64,000 nt of DNA, taken from positions 124,001-188,000 of the forward strand of contig CBINGZ010000004.1 of assembly GCA_966250335.1 (NCBI GenBank), given 5' to 3'. The position numbers and the translations under genes were made by a program. Source of the stretch: OLB7 sp966250335. GTDB taxonomy: Bacteria; Bacteroidota; Ignavibacteria; OLB7. This document shows, piece after piece, positions 34,947-43,783 of this stretch. Numbering within the stretch: position 1 is the stretch's first letter; the number at the start of each line of letters is the position of its first letter. Below the pieces are notes generated by a model. That model searched no databases, was not told the DNA's origin, and worked only from the letters and a program-made list of their open reading frames with translations.

Positions 34947-37334
34947 CTATCGCACGATCGTGAGCGGACGGGTAAACAGATCGCTGCTCGATCTTACGGT
35001 AAGCAGATACGATCCGCCCGGCAGTCCGGAAAGATCGAGGTCGATCGATCCCTTCCCCTCGATCTCTCTCGACAATCGAAGAACCGATGCCGAGCCGTCG
35101 ACCGGGTGGAGATCGATCGTGACCTTCCCTCTAAGCCTCTCCGGAAGCCGGAGCCGGGCCTGTTGCGCCGCCGGGTTCGGAATAATCTCGATGAGATGTT
35201 CATCGACTTCCATCGCGATCGGAGCATCCGAAGTCCGGGGGATCAGCGGTTGCTCGATCGCCTGGAGAATCTCTCCCGGAGTGTTCCCGTCCCATTCGGA
35301 GACGAAGATGATCAGACGCGCCCGCATGGGATCGATCAGGCGGCTCGCATCGACCTCGATCGTTTCGGTCGTCGTTGCTCCCGGAAGGATCGTCTCCCCG
35401 GCTTCGATCGAGGGGGCGGGGAAGGTCAGAGCCCGTCCGCGCGCCTCCGGCCAGATCGCCCGTGCGGTTCCCGGCTCGTAGTAGGGTTTGCGGGTGGTGG
35501 TGTTGCCGTTCGGCAGCATATCCTTCTGAGCGGTCGGGATGCTGTCTTCGGTCACGACCGCCGTCAATCTGTATTCCCTTCCCCCGCCGGTCGGACGGGC
35601 CGTCGAGAGTGTGATGACGGCGGAGGCGGCGACCCGCTTCCGCTCCGCGTCGTACTGGAGCCCATCGCCGGAGAGGGAGAGGAGCACGGGGGATTCGATC
35701 CCGCGCGCAAGAAGCGAATCTATCGCATAGGGCCAGAAAGCGTCCGGTATCATCGCGCTCCCGAAGGGGAACCGCTGCACGGCGCCGCCGGGATAGAAGA
35801 TCCCGTCACTCCCCGCCAGTATCGACATGAGCGTGTCGCCGGCCGGGAGGAGGAGCGAGTCGTTCGGATACTCGACATGATAGTTCACGATGCTGAGCCT
35901 GTCGGCTCCGTAGGTCGCGAGGAGTGTGTCGAGCATCCTGTGGCCGCGCGCCGAATATTTCTGCAGGTACGACGTGGCCGATTCTATCACCAGCCGTGTC
36001 GGCTGCGTCGCTATCGACGCCACGACGTGAAGACGGATGCGGACCGCCGCCCCCTTCAGCTCCGGATCGTTCGTCTCCACGGCGAGCGCGGTCGTGTATG
36101 CGCCCGAAGGGATCGACCCTGCCAGCACGCGCGCCTCGAAGAGCGCGGTATCGCCCGGAGAGATCATCGCCGAGGGAGGATTCACCTCGACCCATCCTGC
36201 CGCCTCCGCCGGAACCCGGAGCGAGCAGGAGAGAGGAGCCGTCCCGTTGTTCACCAGGGCCGTCTCCACGATCCGTTCGCCGCCGGAGGCAAGCGTTATG
36301 AGATGATCGATTTCCGATATGATGTCGGCAACCGGCAGATCCTCCCCGATCGTATATCGCAGTACTCCGGCGCCGTTGTCCCCTGCTCCGATATAATAGA
36401 TCGATGTCCCGTCTCCCGGCATCGACTCGGAAGCCGTCGCGTTGCGAGGGAGCGGAGAGTCGATCGTCCATGTCTTGCCGGCAGGATCGTATCGGTACGT
36501 GCGGCGGGAGATCTCCATCCCCGATGAGAGAACGCCGCGTCCTCCCGTGACGACGAGCTCCCCCGCCGCTATTCCCGATGCCGCGTAGGCGATCGGGATC
36601 GGGAAGTCGGCGATCGGGGTCCAGGTGATGCTCTCTCCCTGGATCGTTCCGGTGTACGCTCTCGGCATGCCGGTATGCGTGCTTCCGTTCATGCCGCCGA
36701 TCAGGTAGATGGCGGAGCCGACGGCCGTCACGCTCATCCCCTCGGCGGAGTAGGGGAGGTCGGACCCCTGACTCCATCGGTCCTGCGCGGCGTCGTAGAT
36801 GAGCGTCGCAAAGCTCCGTGTATAGCTCGTTCCCGACTTCACCTGTCCTCCCATCAGCACGATCCTGCCGTCGACGAAGGCGCCGAGCGGGTTGACGAGA
36901 TCGAGGGGAATCGGCGCCTTCTCCTTCGACGCGCCCGTCGCCGGATCGAGTTCGGTCACCGGACGGGTGAAGTCGAAGACCCCGCCTGTGACCCCGGAAT
37001 ATCCGCCGGCGATGTAGATCTTTCCTCCGATCGACGCGGCGAACCCTCCGGAGCGCGATTCGTTGAATCCCTCCAGCGGTTTCCACCCTTCCGCAATCCC
37101 CGCCTGGTCCAGCCCCAGCACGACTCCTCCGGAGATGAAGCCGTTCGCCGACATGTCGTATCCCCCGAAGACATACAACTTCCCTTCGTGATATACCTGT
37201 TCCCGGTTCATGTTCCCTTTGGGAAGGGGAGGAAGTTCCTCCCATCCCGCCAGCGCGGTCTGCGCGATCAGAAGCGTTATGGCCGTCATCGCGAATCGGA
37301 ACGCGCGTCCCGGCCGAACTGTGTGGTGTCTCAT
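34947..37334 (-). CDS. Secreted Kelch + Omp28/thioredoxin-like protein with T9SS sorting domain
   Basis: 795 residues. The signal peptide ends at about 29 (TLLIAQTALAG). A six-bladed Kelch propeller (about 30-335) shows KLYVFGGYD, KIYIAGGYSG, RIVLMGGQV, AIYLIGGMNG and ELVVTGGRG. An Ig-like domain (about 345-440) follows. A segment of about 445-690 looks like the Omp28-related thioredoxin fold: RLVIESATSYLQKYSARGHR, then ADRLSIVNYHVEYPNDSLL and YPGGAVQRFPFG. The place where a thioredoxin-type CxxC normally sits is SYLQKYSARG with no Cys, so it cannot be a disulphide enzyme. The sorting domain (about 715-795) ends GGSYLLTVRSSSDLFTRPLT. It is the middle gene of the operon 39698-32312. Confidence 0.82.
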   Translation of the reverse strand: MRHHTVRPGRAFRFAMTAITLLIAQTALAGWEELPPLPKGNMNREQVYHEGKLYVFGGYDMSANGFISGGVVLGLDQAGIAEGWKPLEGFNESRSGGFAASIGGKIYIAGGYSGVTGGVFDFTRPVTELDPATGASKEKAPIPLDLVNPLGAFVDGRIVLMGGQVKSGTSYTRSFATLIYDAAQDRWSQGSDLPYSAEGMSVTAVGSAIYLIGGMNGSTHTGMPRAYTGTIQGESITWTPIADFPIPIAYAASGIAAGELVVTGGRGVLSSGMEISRRTYRYDPAGKTWTIDSPLPRNATASESMPGDGTSIYYIGAGDNGAGVLRYTIGEDLPVADIISEIDHLITLASGGERIVETALVNNGTAPLSCSLRVPAEAAGWVEVNPPSAMISPGDTALFEARVLAGSIPSGAYTTALAVETNDPELKGAAVRIRLHVVASIATQPTRLVIESATSYLQKYSARGHRMLDTLLATYGADRLSIVNYHVEYPNDSLLLPAGDTLMSILAGSDGIFYPGGAVQRFPFGSAMIPDAFWPYAIDSLLARGIESPVLLSLSGDGLQYDAERKRVAASAVITLSTARPTGGGREYRLTAVVTEDSIPTAQKDMLPNGNTTTRKPYYEPGTARAIWPEARGRALTFPAPSIEAGETILPGATTTETIEVDASRLIDPMRARLIIFVSEWDGNTPGEILQAIEQPLIPRTSDAPIAMEVDEHLIEIIPNPAAQQARLRLPERLRGKVTIDLHPVDGSASVLRLSREIEGKGSIDLDLSGLPGGSYLLTVRSSSDLFTRPLTIVR

Positions 37335-37352
37335 TCTCTTCGCCTCCGATCT

Positions 37353-39698
37353 CTATCGTGTAATGATAATCATCCGTGTCTCGCTTTTCTCCCCGGCGGT
37401 CAGTCGCACGAAGTAGCTCCCGGAGGGGAACGCTCCGGCATTGAACCGGACCGCGTGACGGCCGGGCTCCATATCGCGATCGATCATATCGGCGACCTTC
37501 TCTCCCGTCGCCGCATGTACGCTCATCCGCACGCGCGACCGCCGGTCGAGCCGGAACTCCAGCTCGGTCTCGGTCCGTAGCGGATCGGGATGCGCCCGCA
37601 GGCCGAAGCGCGACTCCTCGGGGAGATCGTCGACGGCGGAGTGGAGATCATGGGCGGTATATCGGATGACGGCGCCGCTTCCACCGACGAACCATCCGTG
37701 CCGCGCGTCGGGGAACGATAGATCGGGATAGGTGACGATCTCGAAGAACTGCCACGGGATCAGGATGGAAGGGTCGCTCCAGCTCTCCCCGCCGTCGGTC
37801 GAGCGCATGATCGCGCCGTTCACGTCGTCGGGAGGAAAGATCCTCAACCCTGCCGCCCAGACGATCGAATCGACCGGCCGCGCGACATTCACGAAACCGC
37901 CGAAGGTCCACTCGGCCGCCTCCGGAGCATCCCCCTGAATCCATTCCTCACCACCGTCCCGTGTGGAGAAGACGCGGCCCCGCTCGCCGATCACGATGCC
38001 GGTCTCGCTATCGGTGAAGAGGACGGCGTTGTAGTCGTTGAGGCGGGTCGAACCGGGGTCCGGGGTATCGCCGGTGGCAACGGCGCGCCACGTTGCGCCG
38101 CCGTCGCTCGTGGCATGGAGCGATGCGCTGTCACCGGTCACCCATCCGTTCGTCTCATCGGAAAACGATACGCTGTAGAGCGTCTTCGCGCCGGCCGCGG
38201 TCAGACTCTTCCATGTCGCGCCGCCGTCCGTCGTCTTGGAGATCCCGCCGTCGACTCCCACGACCCATCCCACACGTTCGTTGAGGAAGGTGATACCTCG
38301 TATTCCGCCGTATGTGTTCCCCTGCCCATCCTTCAGCCTCGGGAAGTCGGGGATCATGACGACCTCCCAGTTGCTCCCGCCGTCGGTCGTCCGTACCACC
38401 CCCTCGGTGATCGCGGCCCATGCCCGCATATCGTCCAGCGCATGGAGCCGCAGAATCGCGTACGATGTGCCGCTCGTCTGCTTCTCCCACGCGTCGCCGC
38501 CGTTCGTCGTTCTGAAGATCTCTCCCGCCTGTCCGGCGACCCATCCGCGATCGGCGGAGGTGAAGGCTACCGCCATGAGCTGCCGGTCGGTCACCCTGGG
38601 GTTGGCGGAGATCCAGGTTTTGCCGCCGTCGGTCGTGGTCAGGATCTGCCCGTTCGCTCCCGTTACGATCAATGTGTCGGGACCGAACGAAACGACGTCG
38701 GAGAGGAGCGGCCGGGTGATCTGTATCGATCCGTAGTAGAAGGGGGCCACGCCGGTATCCTGGTTGTTCCATGTGTCGGCGCCGTCGCTTGTGAAATAGA
38801 TCTCGTCGTAACCGGTGAACGCCCAGCCCCGCATCGGGTCGATGAAGTGGGGCCTGGAGAGATCGGAGGGCCTCTCCTTCCATACCTTGTCGAAGATTCC
38901 GGTCGGCTTCCGGGTCCATGTGTCGCCGCCGTCGCTCGTTCTGTAGACGGCCCCGGAGGAGATGACGAACGCATACCCGGTCAGGCTGTCGGGAAAGGTC
39001 AGGTCGAACATCAACTGCATGGTCTGGGGGATCGGCTGCACGAAGTCGAGCGTATCCCATGTCGCGCCGAGATCTATCGTGCGAAGAACGATCGGGACCG
39101 TATCGGTGCCGTTCAGCGCGTTGATCGGAATGAACGCGCGATCCGCTCCGGCCGTCGTGACGCTTCCAAGGTTCGCGGCGGTCAGTCCGCTGATCTGTAC
39201 CCATGTCGCGCCGCCGTCGGTGGTGCGGGCCACGATGCCGCCGTCGCCGACGACCCAGCCGTTGCGGGCGTTCGCGAACGCGACGGAACGGATGCCGAAC
39301 GCCCCGGTTGATACCTCGTTCCACGTTATTCCACCGTCCGTGGTGCGGACAAGCCTGTCGCCGACGACTCCGGTATTGTACAGGTCGAGGATGGCCCACC
39401 CTGTCATCGGATCGGACCATGCCGCGCTCTGGGCGTAGCGGAGGGAGGCGGAGTCGAGCGGCGTCTTCGTCCAGGTCTTCCCCCTGTCGGTGCTGGTGAG
39501 GAAGTACGACTGCCCGAAGACGCGGAGCGTGGTGGAGTCGACGGCGTGGGCCGCGGCGAAGAACTCGGTGCCGTGCCGGGGGCTTACCCATTCGAAGGTG
39601 CCGCCGTAGTCGCTCCCCTGCGATCGCAGGTCGACGTGGAGCAGCGCAAGGCCGGCAAGGACCAGAAGCGTCGCAAGAGCATGGGACGATGTGCGCAT
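37353..39698 (-). CDS. Secreted YCF48/BNR-repeat propeller protein with T9SS sorting domain
   Basis: 781 residues. The signal peptide is LATLLVLAGLALLHVDLRSQ. There are thirteen Asp-box repeats of the S/TxDGGxxW type (for example TTDGGKTWISA, TSDGGATWRAV) spread over about 65-690, with GWVVG or GWVAG turns between them. This is the pattern of YCF48/photosystem-stability-like or sortilin-like propellers. No sialidase active-site arginines are obvious. The sorting domain (about 705-781) finishes SGSYFVRLTAGEKSETRMII. It is the first gene of an operon with the Kelch gene (18-base gap) and the IgGFc/PKD gene. Its function is probably binding or scaffold at the surface. Confidence 0.88.
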   Translation of the reverse strand: MRTSSHALATLLVLAGLALLHVDLRSQGSDYGGTFEWVSPRHGTEFFAAAHAVDSTTLRVFGQSYFLTSTDRGKTWTKTPLDSASLRYAQSAAWSDPMTGWAILDLYNTGVVGDRLVRTTDGGITWNEVSTGAFGIRSVAFANARNGWVVGDGGIVARTTDGGATWVQISGLTAANLGSVTTAGADRAFIPINALNGTDTVPIVLRTIDLGATWDTLDFVQPIPQTMQLMFDLTFPDSLTGYAFVISSGAVYRTSDGGDTWTRKPTGIFDKVWKERPSDLSRPHFIDPMRGWAFTGYDEIYFTSDGADTWNNQDTGVAPFYYGSIQITRPLLSDVVSFGPDTLIVTGANGQILTTTDGGKTWISANPRVTDRQLMAVAFTSADRGWVAGQAGEIFRTTNGGDAWEKQTSGTSYAILRLHALDDMRAWAAITEGVVRTTDGGSNWEVVMIPDFPRLKDGQGNTYGGIRGITFLNERVGWVVGVDGGISKTTDGGATWKSLTAAGAKTLYSVSFSDETNGWVTGDSASLHATSDGGATWRAVATGDTPDPGSTRLNDYNAVLFTDSETGIVIGERGRVFSTRDGGEEWIQGDAPEAAEWTFGGFVNVARPVDSIVWAAGLRIFPPDDVNGAIMRSTDGGESWSDPSILIPWQFFEIVTYPDLSFPDARHGWFVGGSGAVIRYTAHDLHSAVDDLPEESRFGLRAHPDPLRTETELEFRLDRRSRVRMSVHAATGEKVADMIDRDMEPGRHAVRFNAGAFPSGSYFVRLTAGEKSETRMIIITR

Positions 39699-39824
39699 GA
39701 TTGAACCCGTTCGTGTGAAAGAGGGACTTGTATATCGTAAATCGACTATGTCTTCTTCGTTCGAGACAATAGGATATCCGTTCCTCTCGTGGAGAGGAAC
39801 CGTCGTGAAGTCCCGTGCGGGGGA

Positions 39825-41867
39825 TTACATGGGGTTGTCTACCGTGATGCGGATGGCGTCCGCCAGATGCTCGAACTCCGGGAACGAAGATTGCTGTAAG
39901 GGGCTCCCTCCCGGAGAAGGTCGCGCCTCGGTGACGGCCCGGTCGGCGCCGAGGGTCCGTTTGATCGATGCGATACGCTGTTTGAGATGTTCTCTCGTAT
40001 AGGCCGGAACCTGCTCGGCCTCGATCAGCGGAGCAACGGTCAGGCGGGCGTTCACTCCGGCTCTGGAGCGGATCGCCTCGATCCTGGCACGTTCATCCTC
40101 CTTCTTTCCGGACTCGTCGGAAGATCCTGTCAGGATGTATGTGATCCGTTCGAGCCGCCTCTCTCCGTTCCTCTCCGCCTCTATCACGAGTGTGTCGCGG
40201 GCCGTGGCGACCGTTCCGGCGGAATCCTCCACGGTGAACTCCGCCGTCAGAGGAGGGAGCGGCGCCTCGAGCGCGGCACGGTCGATATGGAGACTCAGTT
40301 CGGAGTCGTCCGCCGCCGCGTCGTTCGAATATCGCGATATGATTCTGTTGCCCTGGCTCACCGTCAACTGCCAGCGTCGCACGCCGCCCGGAGCGCCGAA
40401 GAGCGGCGTCAGCCCGGTGGCCGGCGTCCTGACCTGCTTGACGGTCCAGCGCGTCTCCACCGGCGCAAGGATCGATCCGTTCGCCGAGCCGATCCTGACG
40501 TGCCGGGCGTGCGCCCCGGCGTCCGCGAGTCTGTGAGTCGCGGGGCTCTTTCCGCTGCCGATCCTGAGCTGCGCGTCGGGCACGCCCCAGACATCGTGCA
40601 GGTACATTCTGACAGCCTCGGCGCGCGCCTTCGCCAGCGACGGCGGCTCGTTCCCGGCGGCCGATCCGGTCAGCGTCACCACGGCGCGCGGGTCGGTCCG
40701 CAGGCGATGACCCAGGATGTTCAATCCCTGAAGATAGATCTCCCCGGCGTCGGCCCCCGCCAGCGAGTCGGGCGTGAACGTTTCTATCCGACCGCGATCT
40801 AACTGGCGGTAACGTTCCGGCAGCCGCGACGATCCCTGTTCGAAATAAAAGATCGGAGTGAGATCGGTTATCTGAAGGTTGGAGATATCCTCCGGCGCCA
40901 CTGCGAACGTCTGCCGCTTCTCGCCGTTCTCGTCGAGCGCGTAGAGATCCACGGTCGGGGTGAGAGGGTATCGATGTCGTGCCGCGATCTTCGTCGTGTC
41001 GATCTCCGGAGGCGTCGGCGGCACGGGGAGGGGTTCGGGTTCCCGCTCACCGAACGAGAAGATGAACGACGTTCCGAATCCGCCGCTCCATACGCCGCGT
41101 CCCCCCTGCGAAAGCGAGCCCGCGTCGATCCGCGCGTAGAGCTCCGGGACGAGGAGGAGCGAGCCGAACAGAGGGAGGGAATACGACATGGAGAAGGAGA
41201 GTCCGCCCCGCAGCCGGGGGGAGGCGATGCTCTCTCCGGAGGCTTTGAGGGCGACCGGCTGGAAGTCCAGGCCCTGTTTCCTCCAGAAGAAGTCCACATG
41301 CTCCCCCTCGGCGGTCGTCGTTTCGGTCATGCTGATTCCCGATCCGGCCCGCCAGCTCAGCCACGGGCCGGTCCGCAGCCTCAGGCGGTCGAAGAGGAGG
41401 AAGCTCACGGCGGGCTCGAACTGTGCGGTAAGCGTCCGCGCGACGACCAGGGTGTCGAGAGCGAGCGTGTAGAGGAGGATATTGTTCTGGGCGTCGTAGG
41501 CTCTGTAGAGGGCCGACTGAGCGCGCGCCTCGCCGTAGGAATATCCAATACCGATATTCGATTCGATCCCTATCCCTTTCGCAATCAGGTCGGGAAAGGA
41601 GAGAACGGCTCCCCCCCGGATCGTGTGACTGAAGGAACTTCCATACATATCGCACGCGCAGGGGCCGCGGGAGCCGTCGTTCCGTTGTATCACGGTGGGA
41701 TCTCCCGTCTCGTAGGCCACGTACGGTCCGATGCCGAACGTTCCCTGCGCCGACGCCGTCCCCAGGTTCGCCGCTACTGCCGCGAGCACGATTGCCGCCG
41801 GAAGGCGGATCGCGTCCCGGAACGGGGTGTGGAAGGAGCGTGTCGTATGGTTCGATCGATATGGCAT
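39825..41867 (-). CDS. Large OmpA-like outer membrane protein
   Basis: 680 residues. A signal peptide with a long basic n-region is followed by a transmembrane segment (LPAAIVLAAVAANLGTASA). Residues about 45-275 are a beta-barrel-like region (GGAVLSFPDLIAKGIGIESN). A Pro-rich linker (EPEPLPVPPTPPEI) leads to a first OmpA-like module (IFYFEQGSSRLPERYRQLDR, LTGSAAGNEPPSLAKARAEA) and a second (ITYILTGSSDESGKKEDERA). The double module resembles gliding/T9SS-associated OmpA-family proteins that hold peptidoglycan, but is not clearly PorE or SprF. There is no sorting domain. It is divergent from the ECF sigma gene, and its 127-base gap to the downstream cargo operon allows readthrough. Confidence 0.78.
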   Translation of the reverse strand: MPYRSNHTTRSFHTPFRDAIRLPAAIVLAAVAANLGTASAQGTFGIGPYVAYETGDPTVIQRNDGSRGPCACDMYGSSFSHTIRGGAVLSFPDLIAKGIGIESNIGIGYSYGEARAQSALYRAYDAQNNILLYTLALDTLVVARTLTAQFEPAVSFLLFDRLRLRTGPWLSWRAGSGISMTETTTAEGEHVDFFWRKQGLDFQPVALKASGESIASPRLRGGLSFSMSYSLPLFGSLLLVPELYARIDAGSLSQGGRGVWSGGFGTSFIFSFGEREPEPLPVPPTPPEIDTTKIAARHRYPLTPTVDLYALDENGEKRQTFAVAPEDISNLQITDLTPIFYFEQGSSRLPERYRQLDRGRIETFTPDSLAGADAGEIYLQGLNILGHRLRTDPRAVVTLTGSAAGNEPPSLAKARAEAVRMYLHDVWGVPDAQLRIGSGKSPATHRLADAGAHARHVRIGSANGSILAPVETRWTVKQVRTPATGLTPLFGAPGGVRRWQLTVSQGNRIISRYSNDAAADDSELSLHIDRAALEAPLPPLTAEFTVEDSAGTVATARDTLVIEAERNGERRLERITYILTGSSDESGKKEDERARIEAIRSRAGVNARLTVAPLIEAEQVPAYTREHLKQRIASIKRTLGADRAVTEARPSPGGSPLQQSSFPEFEHLADAIRITVDNPM

Positions 41868-42023
41868 GTCCGTTTCCCTGACGAGGCCCGATACCCGGGG
41901 CCGCGTTCAAGGGGATGACAATTCAGCGGAAGAAAACGTTACAGCGCCGCGGATGAGGCCGGGATGTAATGTTTCGGACGATACGATTGTCATACGGAGG
42001 AAGACCACGGGGATGCCCAGAAG

Positions 42024-42674
42024 ATGAGCCATCTGTCGATCACATTCGCCGACGCCGTCGCGTCGGAACCCACGGATACCGGGACGCCTGACGCCATGCG
42101 AGTCAATCAGGAGAGCCTGCTGTTGAGCCGATTCATCGGCGGCGACGATTCGGCGTTCGTTCTGCTCTACGACAGATACAACCCGCACCTCTATCTCTAT
42201 TGCCGCAAGATGGTCGGGAGCGCTCAGCTGGCACAGGATATGATGCAGGAAGTGTGGATCAGGGTGATCGGGCTCCGGGCCCGGCCGCAGACGATCTCGA
42301 ACCCGGGAGGCTTCCTGCTGACGATGGCGCGGAACCTCTGCCTGAATCATATCAAGTCACGCGAACGGCTCGCCCCGTTCGATCGGATCACGGAGGAGGA
42401 TCACCCGACCTTCAGCCTCCGAGAGCTGTCGGAGATGGAGGAGATGGTCCTGCTGGCGCTCCCGAAACTTCCGTTCGATCTGCGGGAGATTCTGGTGCTC
42501 AACGTCTATTGCGATTATTCGGCCGAGCAGATCGCCGTTATGCTCGGCCTTGCTCCGAACGCGGTCAGGACCAGGGCCTGCAGAGCCAGGGCACGATTGA
42601 AAAAGATGATCGAAAGGATGATCGACTACGAACGACGACAGGAGGGGCTCAATGAGACAGAAACGGCGGGATAA
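42024..42674 (+). CDS. ECF-type RNA polymerase sigma factor
   Basis: 216 residues. Region 2 begins at about 33 (LSRFIGGDDSAFVLLYDRYN, then LYLYCRKMVGSAQLAQDMMQ and EVWIRVI). Region 4 (about 145-200) carries LPFDLREILVLNVYCDYSAE and the DNA-binding helix QIAVMLGLAPNAVRTRACRA. A normal ECF protein is about 180 residues; this start adds a 25-residue tail, and an alternative ATG at 42096 would remove it. It overlaps the next gene by 23 bases, the standard arrangement with an anti-sigma factor. It faces the OmpA-like gene across a 156-base divergent gap, so the pair may control that cargo locus. Confidence 0.92.
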   Translation: MSHLSITFADAVASEPTDTGTPDAMRVNQESLLLSRFIGGDDSAFVLLYDRYNPHLYLYCRKMVGSAQLAQDMMQEVWIRVIGLRARPQTISNPGGFLLTMARNLCLNHIKSRERLAPFDRITEEDHPTFSLRELSEMEEMVLLALPKLPFDLREILVLNVYCDYSAEQIAVMLGLAPNAVRTRACRARARLKKMIERMIDYERRQEGLNETETAG

Positions 42675-43365
42675 TATCGTTCAGAGATATCTCTCCGGGG
42701 AGATGAATCCCTCGGAACAGGAGCGATTCCTTCTTCGCCTCCGCCGCGACGGCCAGTTGCGGCGAACCCTGGAGGTCAATCGCAGCCTCTATTCGGCGAT
42801 GCGGAAGGAGCGGAGCCTGGAGATGCTTCCGGACGCCGAGTCGCGCGCCCGAATCCTCTCGATGCTCGGTTCATCCTCCGCCGTCGACACGGCGCCGGGG
42901 GGGGGAGCGATGGGGCAGGGAACGGCGGCACAGGGGGGATCGGGATGGCTTGCGGCCCTTGAATCATTCAAGCTGGTGGGGGCATTGGTGAGCATCGCGG
43001 CCGTCACGACCGCACTCTTCGTTCTGCCGTCGGAGAAGAATCCGGACCGATCCCCTTCGGTACAGGAGCGTCCGGCGGCGCAGGCTCCGATTCTCGATAC
43101 ATCGCATTTCGAGCCGCCGCGGGTCGTTCCCGCTCCATCGGTCCCGGCCCCTGAAGCAAGAGCCTCCGGAACAAAGAGAACGGAACCGGTTGCGCCCGCG
43201 TCGACCGTCAAGGAGCCGAAGAACGATCGCGCGGAGATCCATTCTACTCAGGCCCGGGAGGCCGATGCGGTTCCGACGGAATCGAAACATGACCCGGCCG
43301 CGAAGCGGGTCGTGGTCGACCGGGACACGGCAAGGGTGAGGATGAAGTTCGAGCCGCCGAAGTAG
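42652..43365 (+). CDS. Putative anti-sigma factor, single-pass membrane protein
   Basis: 237 residues. The N-terminal cytoplasmic part (1-100) is basic and helical (NIVQRYLSGEMNPSEQERFL, LRRDGQLRRTLEVNRSLYSA), resembling an anti-sigma N-domain without the zinc motif. One membrane segment lies at about 106-126 (FKLVGALVSIAAVTTALFVL). The periplasmic part is Pro/Ala/Glu-rich, low complexity and Lys/Arg-tailed. The start at 42652 overlaps the sigma gene, so translation is likely coupled. The role as anti-sigma is inferred from the position and topology, not from a recognised domain. A perfect terminator follows. Confidence 0.72.
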   Translation: MRQKRRDNIVQRYLSGEMNPSEQERFLLRLRRDGQLRRTLEVNRSLYSAMRKERSLEMLPDAESRARILSMLGSSSAVDTAPGGGAMGQGTAAQGGSGWLAALESFKLVGALVSIAAVTTALFVLPSEKNPDRSPSVQERPAAQAPILDTSHFEPPRVVPAPSVPAPEARASGTKRTEPVAPASTVKEPKNDRAEIHSTQAREADAVPTESKHDPAAKRVVVDRDTARVRMKFEPPK

Positions 43366-43383
43366 GCGGTTCCGTTGAATCGC

Positions 43384-43412
43384 GGGATGATATCGATCTG
43401 CGATATCATCCC
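43384..43412 (+). terminator. Terminator of the sigma/anti-sigma operon
   Basis: GGGATGATATCG (43384-43395) pairs perfectly with CGATATCATCCC (43401-43412). Its 3' arm overlaps the first bases of the mfd-derived repeat (43408-43447). There is no T-run on the plus strand. Confidence 0.55.
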
Positions 43413-43574
43413 GCCGCCGTCTCCTTCGCCCCCTCCATCATATCGTCTCGCGTCAGTTCCTCCACCGCATCGTCGACGATCTTCTGGAAGAGATCGAACC
43501 TGACCTTGTTGATAAAGCCTGATTGTCGGCCCCGAGGATGTTGCCGACGCCGCGGATCTCCAGGTCACGCATCG
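43408..43574 (-). pseudogene. mfd: Internally deleted fragment of the mfd 3' end
   Basis: The first 40 bases (43408-43447) are identical to 53189-53228, the 3' end of the intact mfd gene. The rest (43453-43574) matches 53741-53863 with about 15% divergence and one missing base that shifts the frame. The 507 bases between those blocks in the intact gene are missing here. Translated, it begins with mfd-like MRDLEIRGVGNILGAD and then goes out of frame. It is a dead partial copy in the same orientation as the full gene almost 10 kb away. The rest of the gap (43366-43783) holds a terminator, a small GCGAAG/CTTCGC hairpin at 43621-43639 and a promoter. Confidence 0.85.
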
Positions 43575-43691
43575 CTCCGGGATCTGGTATGATTTCCGTT
43601 GAGAGGATGGGTACACTAATGCGAAGTCGACATCTTCGCAAATAAATGCGCATCTGCCATATCGTGAAGAGAAGATAAACTCGCGAAGGGA

Positions 43692-43720
43692 TTGACTTTC
43701 AACAAAGCCCTCTGTACTAT
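43692..43720 (+). promoter_or_regulatory. Sigma70-like promoter for the cassette's first gene
   Basis: TTGACT (43692-43697), a 17-base spacer, and TACTAT (43715-43720) fit the sigma70 consensus well. The predicted start is near 43727, 57 bases before the ATG at 43784. A Shine-Dalgarno (AAGGAGGAG) sits just before that ATG. Confidence 0.6.
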
Positions 43721-43783
43721 GGTGCGGCCTTTACAACAAATCCTGCCTGTGGTTTCCATTATGCCGGTATTGAAGGAGGAGAT

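Noticed and set aside
43453..43653. A 66-codon ORF in the mfd fragment as a real small gene
   Set aside because: Its first 16-18 residues are mfd sequence and then it runs out of frame through the single-base deletion; it is part of the pseudogene.
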